Assembly: GCF_000763385.1 (NCBI RefSeq)
Contig: NZ_JQFA01000002.1
Coordinates: 3,720,001 to 3,784,000 of the forward strand
DNA length: 64,000 bases
DNA from: Leptolyngbya sp. KIOST-1
GTDB taxonomy: Bacteria > Cyanobacteriota > Cyanobacteriia > Phormidesmidales > Phormidesmidaceae
Reading direction: 5' to 3'
Part shown: positions 36,845 to 44,309 of the stretch, piece after piece
How the letters are laid out: the number at the start of each line of letters is the position of its first letter
Numbering within the stretch: the first letter of the stretch is position 1
Program-made: the position numbers and the translations under genes
The notes under the pieces: generated by a model
The model's database searches: none
What the model was told of the DNA's origin: nothing
The model's input: the letters and a program-made list of their open reading frames with translations, nothing else

Positions 36845-38077
36845 ATGGCGGATACCCTGATCAAAATCGATTTGACCCAATCTCCCTACGAGAACGACGC
36901 GATCCACAACCGCTGGCATCCCGACATTCCCATGGTGGCCATGGTCAAACCGGGGGATGACTTCATCGTCGAGTGCTACGACTGGACCGGCGGCCAGATT
37001 GCCAACGACGACAGCGCCGACGACGTCCGGGATGTCGATCTGAGCCAGGTGCACTTTCTCTCCGGGCCGGTGGGCGTAGAGGGGGCCGAGCCGGGGGACC
37101 TGCTGGAGGTGGATATTCTGGACATTGGGGCCTTTGAGGCCAGCCAGTGGGGGTTCAACGGCTTCTTCTCCAAACAGAACGGGGGCGGCTTCCTGACCGA
37201 ACATTTCCCGGAGGCCCAGAAATCCATCTGGGATTTCAACGGCATGTTCACCAAGTCTCGCCACGTTCCTAATGTGGAGTTTGCCGGCCTGATCCACCCC
37301 GGGCTGATTGGCTGTCTGCCCTCCAAAGAGATGCTGGCGGAGTGGAACCAGCGGGAGCGGGCCCTGTTTGAAACCGAGCCCGACCGGGTGCCGCCCCTGG
37401 CCACCCTGCCCTACGCCGAAACCGCCCACCTGGGCCGCATGCCCGCCGACCAGGCCAAAGCCGCCGCCGCCGAAGCGGCCCGCACCGTGCCGCCCCGAGA
37501 GCACGGCGGCAACTGCGACATCAAAGACCTCTCCCGCGGGGCCAAGGTCTACTTCCCGGTGTACGTGAAGGGCGGTGGCCTGTCGGTGGGGGACCTGCAC
37601 TTTAGCCAGGGGGATGGGGAGATCACCTTCTGCGGGGCGATCGAAATGGCCGGGTGGATTCACCTGCGGGTGAACCTGATCAAAGACGGCATGGCCAAGT
37701 ACGCTATCAAAAACCCGATCTTCAAGCCCAGCCCGATCAAGCCCCGCTACGACGATTACCTGATCTTTGAGGGCATTTCGGTGGACGAGCAGGGCGAACA
37801 GCACTACCTCGATGTCCACATCGCCTATCGCCAGGCCTGCCTGAATGCGATCGCCTATCTGACCAAGTTTGGCTATAGCCGGGCCCAGGCCTACGCCATC
37901 CTCGGCTGCGCTCCGGTGGAGGGGCACATCAGCGGCGTGGTCGATATCCCCAACGCCTGCGCCACCCTGTGGCTGCCCACCGACATCTTCGACTTTGACA
38001 TCAAGCCCGGCGCAGACGGGCCCCAGGCCCAGGCCAGTGGCACCATGGATGTGCCCCTTTCCCCCGACCAGGAGTAG
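36845..38077 (+). CDS. fmdA: Formamidase
   Basis: 410-aa acetamidase/formamidase family enzyme hydrolysing formamide to formate and ammonia. Family landmarks are HNRWHPDIP near the N-terminus, CYDWTGGQI, GDLLEVDILDIG, FAGLIHPGLIGC, EHGGNCDIKDLS and GVVDIPNACATLWLP. Length is normal. fmdB follows after five bases, the usual pair. It supplies nitrogen, so nitrogen control is plausible, but no NtcA box was identified. Confidence 0.95.
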   Translation: MADTLIKIDLTQSPYENDAIHNRWHPDIPMVAMVKPGDDFIVECYDWTGGQIANDDSADDVRDVDLSQVHFLSGPVGVEGAEPGDLLEVDILDIGAFEASQWGFNGFFSKQNGGGFLTEHFPEAQKSIWDFNGMFTKSRHVPNVEFAGLIHPGLIGCLPSKEMLAEWNQRERALFETEPDRVPPLATLPYAETAHLGRMPADQAKAAAAEAARTVPPREHGGNCDIKDLSRGAKVYFPVYVKGGGLSVGDLHFSQGDGEITFCGAIEMAGWIHLRVNLIKDGMAKYAIKNPIFKPSPIKPRYDDYLIFEGISVDEQGEQHYLDVHIAYRQACLNAIAYLTKFGYSRAQAYAILGCAPVEGHISGVVDIPNACATLWLPTDIFDFDIKPGADGPQAQASGTMDVPLSPDQE

Positions 38078-38082
38078 CGCCC

Positions 38083-38451
38083 ATGCCCCTCTACGACTAC
38101 AAGTGCCGCGACCATGGCCTGTTTCAGGAGCTGGCGATGGTTTCAGACAGTGCCCAGCCCCAGCCCTGCCCCCAGTGCGATTCCCCCTCGGCGCGGGTGA
38201 TCGTGCTGACCCCGGCGCTGCTGGGGCTGGACCCGGCCCAGCGAGAGGCCCGAGAACGCAGCGATCGCAGTCGCCATGAGCCGCTGTTTTCAACCCCAGA
38301 GCAGCGGGCCGAGGCGCAGGAACGGCACCAGCACCGCCATGGGCCGGGCTGCGGCTGTGGCGATGGGGCAGTCAGCCAGCCCCAGGTGTTCTACACCGCC
38401 GACGGCAAAAAGTGGTTTCCCTCCGCCAGACCCTGGATGATTAGCCACTAA
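38083..38451 (+). CDS. fmdB: FmdB-family zinc-ribbon protein
   Basis: 122 aa. The N-terminal MPLYDYKCRDHGLFQE with CPQC forms the FmdB/CxxC zinc ribbon (Cys in YKC and the CPQC pair). The C-terminal half is charged, with a His/Cys-rich GPGCGCGDG. FmdB proteins accompany formamidase and are thought regulatory. The ribosome-binding region lies in the fmdA end. Confidence 0.88.
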   Translation: MPLYDYKCRDHGLFQELAMVSDSAQPQPCPQCDSPSARVIVLTPALLGLDPAQREARERSDRSRHEPLFSTPEQRAEAQERHQHRHGPGCGCGDGAVSQPQVFYTADGKKWFPSARPWMISH

Positions 38452-38573
38452 CCCGGCGAAAGTTGGCACCTGCTCAATCTGGACATTACGTCCGTTCGAT
38501 GCCGATGCAGCCTGTCCACAGCTACCATCGGCTACTCCGCCTCGTGCCTGCTCTCATCCACAAACAAGCTGCC

Positions 38574-38607
38574 CTGAGCTGAGCGATGGGGCGATCGCTC
38601 AGCTCAG
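38574..38607. terminator. 14-bp perfect hairpin downstream of fmdB
   Basis: CTGAGCTGAGCGAT (38574-38587), loop GGGGCG, ATCGCTCAGCTCAG (38594-38607). There is no U-run. Confidence 0.55.
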
Positions 38608-38767
38608 GACTACAAGCAGGTGGTATAGCGAGTGTTGCAGGGCTACCCGGTGCATGCGATTGGTCTTTGGGCTGCACCGATTAACTCAAGTGAGCTTGCG
38701 GTTGACGATAAGTAGGTGAGCCGATTCAAATGTGGGATGGGTTAGCGATAGCGTAACTCTTGCGGGC

Positions 38768-38792
38768 GTTGGGTTTCGTGCCTCAACCCAAC
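38768..38792. repeat. REP hairpin
   Basis: GTTGGGTT (38768-38775) and AACCCAAC (38785-38792). Same family as the repeats beside the RAYT relic. Confidence 0.55.
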
Positions 38793-39106
38793 CTACATGG
38801 TCTTATGTTTGATTATGCCTTCCCACTTACAGGCGGGGTGTTTCCATGAGCCTGGCCTTGGTTGGGGAATTTAAGCCTTCCATGACATGCCCCGCTCAAC
38901 CCACCTTGTCTCCTTTGAGATGCTTTGCACAGCAACCCTGTCAAGACTTTTCTGCGCCACTAAAGCAAGTCCCCTGTCAACGACCTGCTTTATCGCAGGA
39001 GAAAATGGCAACATCATTAAATCAAGCTGGAATTCATGGGTTCTGAGTTCAGGCTGAACTACAATTGGGGCCAATGCTTTTTCAATCCAGACCTAACGAG
39101 TCCGTA

Positions 39107-39164
39107 GGGTTTTAGAGCTAGGAGGTCAGGTTCAACGCTGGCGTTGACCGCAGATCTAAAACCC
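39107..39164. other. Two-stem folded element of unknown nature
   Basis: Outer stem GGGTTTTAGA (39107-39116) with TCTAAAACCC (39155-39164). Inner hairpin TCAACG-CTGG-CGTTGA (39131-39146). It lies about 90 bases before the DUF1963 gene. Confidence 0.4.
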
Positions 39165-39254
39165 GTGGATCTCAGCCCCAGTTCCGCCACCATTTGATGG
39201 ATTGCAAGCTCATTCCCGAAGCACCGATTACCTACAATAAAGTGGGATTGACCT

Positions 39255-40088
39255 ATGCTGAATCAGCCTCAGTCTGAACCCCAGATTTTGCATGATCTTC
39301 CTGCTGAATTTGAGGTCGTCAAGCCCTTACTTAGGGAAAACCTGATTCCATATATCCAGATTTCTGAGATAGAAGTTGACGAAAGTCACCCTGACTATCC
39401 CTTGAGCCGTTGGCACAGCAAGATCGGTGGCGACCCCTATTTCCCTAGCCATGAGGCTTATCCCACTAGCTCTGTCAATGGGGCTCCGATGCCCCTATTG
39501 GCCCAGATAAATTGCGCTGACGTACCTCCTATTGCCGGTTTTGACTTCCCGACTAAAGGTATGCTTCAGTTTTATGTGGGTGGTCTTCAATTTTATGAGG
39601 CCGTCCCCAACAAGGACTTTCAGGTGGTTTATTTCCCAGAGATTCTTGAGGATGAAGAACTGTTGGTGACAGACTTCAGCTTTATTGACTTGGCGGAAAC
39701 CTTCAGAAGATCCTATGACTACATCTTTGAGCTGAAGTTTTCTGAGCGCCGTGATCTCTTCTGGTATCTCCAATCATCTAATTATCTATACAGCCATGAA
39801 GATGTTCCCAGGGATCTCTGTGAGAAGCTCGATAGATGGATAACCGACTATTACTACGAAACCCAGCCCGATGGAAGAGAATTAGATCAGCTAGGGAGTA
39901 AGCTGGGTGGATACCCTGACATCCACGGCACTATTGAGGAGGAGGTTGTGGATGTGGCCGAGGGCAGGCTTTTGCTTGAGTTTAGTGGATTTCAGGGGTA
40001 TGACGACTACCTATTCTTTTATATTAAAGACGACGATTTAAGAGCTTGCGATTTTAGCAACGTTGAATTTTTTCAGTGCAGTGACTAG
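39255..40088 (+). CDS. DUF1963 (YwqG-like) protein
   Basis: 277 aa, soluble. Matches the family pattern with SKIGGDPYFP, MPLLAQINCADVP, GMLQFYV, KLGGYPDIHG and LLLEFSGFQGYDDYLFFYI. The structure known for YwqG is a beta fold of unknown function, often near polymorphic-toxin immunity genes. No toxin is seen here. Moderately AT-rich compared with the flanking core genes. Confidence 0.85.
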   Translation: MLNQPQSEPQILHDLPAEFEVVKPLLRENLIPYIQISEIEVDESHPDYPLSRWHSKIGGDPYFPSHEAYPTSSVNGAPMPLLAQINCADVPPIAGFDFPTKGMLQFYVGGLQFYEAVPNKDFQVVYFPEILEDEELLVTDFSFIDLAETFRRSYDYIFELKFSERRDLFWYLQSSNYLYSHEDVPRDLCEKLDRWITDYYYETQPDGRELDQLGSKLGGYPDIHGTIEEEVVDVAEGRLLLEFSGFQGYDDYLFFYIKDDDLRACDFSNVEFFQCSD

Positions 40089-40138
40089 GGGGCATCTCAG
40101 TACAGGGGCAAAAATCGACGGCATCCGCCTGTCATTTT

Positions 40139-40163
40139 TGGCCCAAGTCCATTAGTTGGGCCA
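40139..40163. terminator. Hairpin after the DUF1963 gene
   Basis: TGGCCCAA (40139-40146) and TTGGGCCA (40156-40163), perfect 8-bp stem with a 9-base loop and no U-run. Confidence 0.45.
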
Positions 40164-40358
40164 CGGTCACATCTTGGTTTTCGGCCAGTACCAGTAATAG
40201 TGTGGCTATAGTGTGGCTGCTGTACCGGCAGTCTTGGTGATCGATGGGGTCTCGGCTGAGCCCGAGGGTACTCTACGGAAAGACACCTCTCGGGAGTGTT
40301 TCTGAGTTAGGCAGGGATCAAAAGATCCAACGTATTTCCATAGCAAGGAGCGCATTCC

Positions 40359-40691
40359 ATGCAGCATCCCCCTTCCAAAGCGAACAACACCAGCATGATG
40401 GCCCTGACCCACATTTTGGGTCTATTGACAGGATTCATTGGCCCCCTGATCATTTACCTCACCACTCAAGAACCCGAGGTGAAGCGCCACGCTAGACTCG
40501 CCTTGAACTGGCAAATTAGCTGGATGATCTATTTCCTGGTCTCTTTGCTTTTAGTCTTTGTTTTGATTGGGATACTTTTACTCCCCATCGTAATCGTGCT
40601 GGATCTGGTCTTTTGTATCATGGCGGCGGTGAAGGCGAGCGATGGCGTTGCCTGGCAATATCCCCTGACTATTTCCTTAATTAAGGAATAG
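40359..40691 (+). CDS. DUF4870 membrane protein
   Basis: 110 aa. THILGLLTGFIGPLIIYLT, KRHARLALNWQISW and the terminal VAWQYPLTISLIK match DUF4870 (Tic20-like small membrane proteins). Three hydrophobic segments lie at about 16-33, 54-80 and 82-92. Function unknown. The ATG follows AGCAAGGAGCG, a good ribosome-binding site. Confidence 0.85.
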   Translation: MQHPPSKANNTSMMALTHILGLLTGFIGPLIIYLTTQEPEVKRHARLALNWQISWMIYFLVSLLLVFVLIGILLLPIVIVLDLVFCIMAAVKASDGVAWQYPLTISLIKE

Positions 40692-40849
40692 TTTGGTGGT
40701 TCTGTTTTGCAAGAGGCGAAGGCAACCCACCGTTTGCCCCGATGGGATACTTGGTGGGATCACCCTGCCGGGTATGCTGTGGCGTTTGGCTACCCCTTTA
40801 CGGTTAGAATGGCGCTACCTGGAGTGTGCTGCTGTGGTGCTCGGCCCGT

Positions 40850-41521
40850 ATGAGAACTCTAAGCCTATTCGAGAATGACCGCCTCTCCCTCGATCGCAGC
40901 ATTGAGCTATCGGCGGAGTCGCTGCGCCACTATGGGTCTTTGTACCGGCATTGGGCGATCGCCTTCTCCGGTGGTAAAGATTCTTCAGCCACCGTTACAT
41001 TAGTTGCCGATCTGCTCGACAGGGGCTTGGTGCCTCGGCCTGAGAGTGTCACGGTGCTCTACGCCGATACCCGCCAGGAGCTGCCGCCGCTGCACAATGC
41101 GGCCCTGGCGCTGCTAGCCAAGCTGCGCGAAAAGGGCTTCGATACCCGCGTTGTGCTGCCCAAGCTCGACCATCGCTACTTTGTCTACATGCTGGGGCGG
41201 GGGGTGCCGCCGCCCTCCAATACCTTCCGCTGGTGTACGCCCAAGCTCAAGGTGATGGCCATGGAGCGGGAGCTAGAAACCCTGCGCCAAGAGCGGGGCG
41301 AGAAGTTTCTCATGCTCACAGGGGTGCGCATTGGCGAATCGGCGGCGCGGGACCAGCGGATTGCCCTGAGCTGTAGCCGCGATGGCGGCGAGTGCGGCCA
41401 GGGCTGGTTTCAGCAGACTACCTCTAGCGCGGTGGCCGATACCCTAGCGCCGCTGCTGCACTGGCGGGTCTGCCATGTGTGGGATTGGCTGGTGCAGGCG
41501 GATGTGGAGCTTGGGACTTAG
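40850..41521 (+). CDS. dndC: DndC-like phosphorothioation sulfurtransferase, 3'-truncated
   Basis: PAPS-reductase-like PP-loop enzyme of DNA phosphorothioation, 223 aa from MRTLSLFEND. The ATP-pyrophosphatase loop is FSGGKDSSATV. RWCTPKLK and the GVRIGESAARDQR segment are typical. Full DndC proteins go on past the HVWDWL point to a Cys cluster for a 4Fe-4S centre. Here the frame leaves the family and stops ten codons later, at the point where it meets the 3' end of an oppositely oriented dndD fragment. Hence probably inactive. No dndB or dndE is nearby. Confidence 0.8.
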   Translation: MRTLSLFENDRLSLDRSIELSAESLRHYGSLYRHWAIAFSGGKDSSATVTLVADLLDRGLVPRPESVTVLYADTRQELPPLHNAALALLAKLREKGFDTRVVLPKLDHRYFVYMLGRGVPPPSNTFRWCTPKLKVMAMERELETLRQERGEKFLMLTGVRIGESAARDQRIALSCSRDGGECGQGWFQQTTSSAVADTLAPLLHWRVCHVWDWLVQADVELGT

Positions 41522-42544
41522 ATCAGCCGTCGCCAGAACGTCTAATAACTTTTGATCGCGTTCAGCAATTAGGTCTTGGGACATTTCAATTTGCTGGCGG
41601 CGCAGTTCTTTTTGGCCCTGAGCCTGAACTTTTTTCAGCAGGGGCTGAATCAGCAGTAGGGGTAGTTCGGCGGCGGCGCAGGCGCGGAGTTGGTCACGAA
41701 TGTCGTTAGCAGATTGTTGCAGGGCGGCAAGTTTGGCCTCTAGCTGGGGGCGATCGCTGGCAATGTCTCCCCCTCGGGCTTTAAAGTTGGCTTCAGCAGT
41801 TTGAAGGACTGCGGTAGCCTGCTCAACCTGGGTTTTGAGGTGTTCAAGCTGAGTTGCGGCTGACTCCCGGGCGGTTTTTTGCTCGGCTAGGCGGTGCTCA
41901 ATGCGTTCTAGGTCGTGAAGTTCTTGGGTATTGGCGAGGGCTTTTTGTTTGCGCTGGGTGAGTAAGTCCAGATCCAGGGCCAGCCGATCGGCCAGTTCTA
42001 GGCCCAGCATGGCGCGAATCGCCTCCACCACTGGGGTCGGGGGAATGGCTTGCTCAGCCAGTTCTTTGATTTGTTCGCCATCAAATAGGAAAAGGCTGGA
42101 AATGCCCAGGGGCAAGACGGTCTCAATCCATTCATCCCAGGTTTGCACCAGCACATCGTCGGCCCAGTCATCGACGGTGACATCCAGGGTGTCTTTGCCG
42201 CCCTTGGGCTGGCGGCTCCAGGTGCGCTGCACCCGAATGGTTTTGGGGACGCCATTGAGAATGTACTCAAAGGCCAGTTCAACGCCAGCAATTGCATCAT
42301 CAGGGGCCGCATAGTGAACGCACTGGCTAAGGAAATCGCTGTAGCTAAGGCCGCGTCGGGTGGAGCACTGGGATCGCGCCCCGTACAGCGCCAGCCGCAG
42401 CGCATCGAGCAGGGTGGTCTTGCCGCCCCCATTCATGCCGCCAATAAGGATGATGGGGCAACCCTCTGTACCGGGACTCAGATCTAGCACCTGCCGTCCT
42501 CGATAGGGGCCAAAGTTTTGTAGAACCAGCTCCAGCAGAATCAT
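41444..42544 (-). CDS. dndD: DndD-like ATPase, 3'-truncated
   Basis: SMC-like ATPase of the Dnd system, 366 aa instead of ~650. Walker A GGMNGGGKTTLLD is at the N-terminus, the family block FLFDGEQIKELAEQ follows, and then a coiled coil begins (about 190-330). The second coil and the C-terminal signature/Walker B half are missing. The last ~20 residues appear to be antisense dndC sequence (41444-41495). The start ATG overlaps the HEPN gene stop (ATGA), so it is coupled to the MNT-HEPN pair. Not expected to form a working ATPase head. Confidence 0.8.
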   Translation of the reverse strand: MILLELVLQNFGPYRGRQVLDLSPGTEGCPIILIGGMNGGGKTTLLDALRLALYGARSQCSTRRGLSYSDFLSQCVHYAAPDDAIAGVELAFEYILNGVPKTIRVQRTWSRQPKGGKDTLDVTVDDWADDVLVQTWDEWIETVLPLGISSLFLFDGEQIKELAEQAIPPTPVVEAIRAMLGLELADRLALDLDLLTQRKQKALANTQELHDLERIEHRLAEQKTARESAATQLEHLKTQVEQATAVLQTAEANFKARGGDIASDRPQLEAKLAALQQSANDIRDQLRACAAAELPLLLIQPLLKKVQAQGQKELRRQQIEMSQDLIAERDQKLLDVLATADLSPKLHIRLHQPIPHMADPPVQQRR

Positions 42545-42942
42545 GAGCCTTGCAGATACTCTCTTACTTGACTCAGGAAATCTTCAGCATAGGAAAGACA
42601 TTCTCTAGCATCATCTATAGATGAATCAACCAGATCGGCGTAATCAGCTTCTAACCGCTGTTCAAAGGCAAAATGCAGACCCGCTGACATCTGCTTGCTG
42701 AAGACACCAGTTTTTACAAACTCGCGATCAAAGAGAGCAATTGCTCCTTTGTGCTTTGATGTACCCAGTTGGCGAGTTACTAGCAGTGCTAAAACAGCAT
42801 AAAACATGGAATAGTAAAAGCGATTTATGGAATCAGCATAAAAGTTTTGCTCAAACAGCAGCTCACCTGCTTCTAAAGCTTTTTGTGCTTGCTGTAGTCG
42901 TGCCTGTACTAAAGCAGAAATATCTTCTTCTGAATAATTCAA
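42541..42942 (-). CDS. HEPN-domain toxin-like protein
   Basis: 133 aa. Pattern NRFYYSMFYAVLALLV and TSKHKGAIALFDREF is typical of HEPN proteins paired with minimal nucleotidyltransferases. The MNT stop and HEPN start overlap by four bases, and the HEPN stop overlaps the dndD start. By analogy it is the RNase-like toxin that the MNT protein would neutralise. Confidence 0.8.
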   Translation of the reverse strand: MNYSEEDISALVQARLQQAQKALEAGELLFEQNFYADSINRFYYSMFYAVLALLVTRQLGTSKHKGAIALFDREFVKTGVFSKQMSAGLHFAFEQRLEADYADLVDSSIDDARECLSYAEDFLSQVREYLQGS

Positions 42943-43271
42943 GCTGCAATACCTTCTTTGAGGATATTACTAACTAGAGGGCTCGCTGAATAAAGCCTAC
43001 TATTAAACTGCTGGCGTGAGTATTTCACAGTAGTAATAATGACATCGTGGCAAAAGCCTACGTCCCAGGCAATATAGCTAATTTCTTTCCAGACTTTTCG
43101 GTCTAGCTCCTCAACTACAACACAGATATCCAAATCTGACTCGGGTTGCCCGTCTCCTCTCGCCCGTGAGCCAAAGGCCCAAATACTCGCTTGGGGAAAT
43201 TGCTCTCGAATTTTATCAGCAAACTCTATCAAGATGCTTTGATCGTGGTTTGACATCATGGCCGGTTGCAA
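42939..43271 (-). CDS. Minimal nucleotidyltransferase (MNT) domain antitoxin
   Basis: 110 aa, or about 105 from the second Met. The polymerase-beta fold motif is FGSRARGDGQPESDLDICVV (GS...DxD). A nucleotidyltransferase of a HEPN/MNT toxin-antitoxin pair, which in characterised pairs AMPylates the HEPN toxin. Operon with 42541-42942. Confidence 0.85.
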   Translation of the reverse strand: MQPAMMSNHDQSILIEFADKIREQFPQASIWAFGSRARGDGQPESDLDICVVVEELDRKVWKEISYIAWDVGFCHDVIITTVKYSRQQFNSRLYSASPLVSNILKEGIAA

Positions 43272-43303
43272 AGTTCCAGGATCAACGGCACCTTCATTTT
43301 ATC

Positions 43304-43561
43304 CTAGCCGTAGTCGGCCTCGGGCTCGGCGGCTCTGGGACTGGCTGCAAACCGGATGGCTCCCCAGTCGGTGAGGGCTTTGACCTGCTCGACATCGCCC
43401 TCGGCGGCGGCGGTTTTGAGGTCGTGGCGGTGGTAGGCCTGGGCGATCGCCTCGTCGCGCGATCGCGAGCTGCTGTCAAAGCATTTTTCGATGGCTTCAA
43501 AGATGCCGACCCGGCGGCCCATGGTGGCGTACTGCCGCTCGGTGTCGAGCAGTTTGGCCAC
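43304..43561 (-). CDS. Hypothetical protein, 85 aa
   Basis: Starts at GTG (MAKLLDTERQYATMGRRVG), 12 bases after the upstream gene, so probably cotranscribed. Soluble, helical, with HRHDLKTAAAEGDVEQVK. A shorter start at the Met of MGRRVG is possible. No family recognised. A plus-strand frame covering the same DNA looks like a shadow. Confidence 0.45.
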   Translation of the reverse strand: MAKLLDTERQYATMGRRVGIFEAIEKCFDSSSRSRDEAIAQAYHRHDLKTAAAEGDVEQVKALTDWGAIRFAASPRAAEPEADYG

Positions 43562-43572
43562 TGGCTCGGCCC

Positions 43573-43878
43573 CTATTCCCTGGGCAAGTACTTCACCAAC
43601 GCTTTCATGACCTCATCGGGGCCAAACTGGAGGGGGCGATCGGCGTTGGGGGCGCTGAGGAAGTCTGTCCACTCAAAGATTTCGGCAAAACCATGCTGGT
43701 GGAGGGCAACGACAATGGAACTTACAGCCCGCTTGCTGCCAATGACAAGGATTTTGACAGGTTCGCGATCGGGGTGAGGGTAGCTGTGGAGCTTGAGGGT
43801 GAGTTCGAGGTGAACTGGCCCAGAAGATTCAGGGTTGAGGATGCGGGCACTGTAGCGGGCAGTGGGGCTAGAGGACAT
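43573..43878 (-). CDS. Hypothetical protein, 101 aa
   Basis: Starts at MSSSPTARYSARI (43878), where AGGAG lies nine bases upstream. The longer reading to 43914 lacks support. Mixed alpha/beta protein with VKILVIGSKRAVSSIVVALH, perhaps a small nucleotide- or RNA-related fold. No family is recognised. Upstream partner of 43304-43561 and divergent from the XRE gene. Confidence 0.5.
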   Translation of the reverse strand: MSSSPTARYSARILNPESSGPVHLELTLKLHSYPHPDREPVKILVIGSKRAVSSIVVALHQHGFAEIFEWTDFLSAPNADRPLQFGPDEVMKALVKYLPRE

Positions 43879-43989
43879 AGCAAGCTCCTGCTTTGGCGTC
43901 AAAATGGATGCCAAGATTGTAGCGTCAGTTTTGACTACGTCAACCCTTTAGATGCTGGAGAGATTATCATCCTCTGAAAAGATAGGGGC

Positions 43990-44217
43990 ATGGGAAAAGC
44001 AGGAGCCGCCCTCAAGCAGGTGCTTGAGACTTACAACATCAGCCAGTACAGCCTTGCCGCCGTGCTGGATGTCGAGCGCAACAATGTCTACCGATGGGCA
44101 AACGAGAAACGTGACCCATCGGCAGAAACCGTTGTTGAAATTGTCAGAGCACTAAAATCTATGAACCCCGAAGCCGCTGAGTTTTTTGTCAAGTTTTATC
44201 TAGGCAACGAAATCTAA
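43990..44217 (+). CDS. XRE-type helix-turn-helix regulator
   Basis: 75 aa. SQYSLAAVLDVERNNVYRWANEKRDP gives the Cro/CI helix-turn-helix (helices 2-3 in that span, residues ~18-43). GTG/ATG choices are few, and the ATG after a GGGGC tract is used. Single-domain proteins like this are often antitoxins or prophage/defence regulators. Divergent from the hypothetical pair to its left. Confidence 0.8.
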   Translation: MGKAGAALKQVLETYNISQYSLAAVLDVERNNVYRWANEKRDPSAETVVEIVRALKSMNPEAAEFFVKFYLGNEI

Positions 44218-44309
44218 TACGCTGTATTCCCTGGAAGGCTTGGCAGCATCTGCTCTATTTTCTGGCTCACCAATTAATTCAAGGGTAGTCCGGCCTTATG
44301 CTTGAAAAT

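Larger units (their letters stand above)
38452..39254. other. 800-bp gene-free region with several hairpins
   Basis: Contains the strong hairpin at 38574-38607, a REP (38768-38792) and a folded element at 39107-39164. No ORF with a recognisable product. Confidence 0.6.

Noticed and set aside
36701-38293. Long minus-strand ORF (530 codons) opposite fmdA-fmdB
   Set aside because: Shadow of two well-identified genes. Composition (Gly/His/Val-rich) is typical of antisense frames.
38871-39074. Small ORFs in the gap before DUF1963
   Set aside because: Neither strand shows a family, ribosome-binding site or coding composition beyond chance.
40200-40358. Riboswitch before the DUF4870 gene
   Set aside because: Small hairpins exist (for example CTCGGGAG) but match no riboswitch class I know.
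43166-43777. Plus-strand 203-codon ORF across 43304-43878
   Set aside because: Gly-rich and without family. The minus-strand ORFs have a ribosome-binding site and operon spacing.
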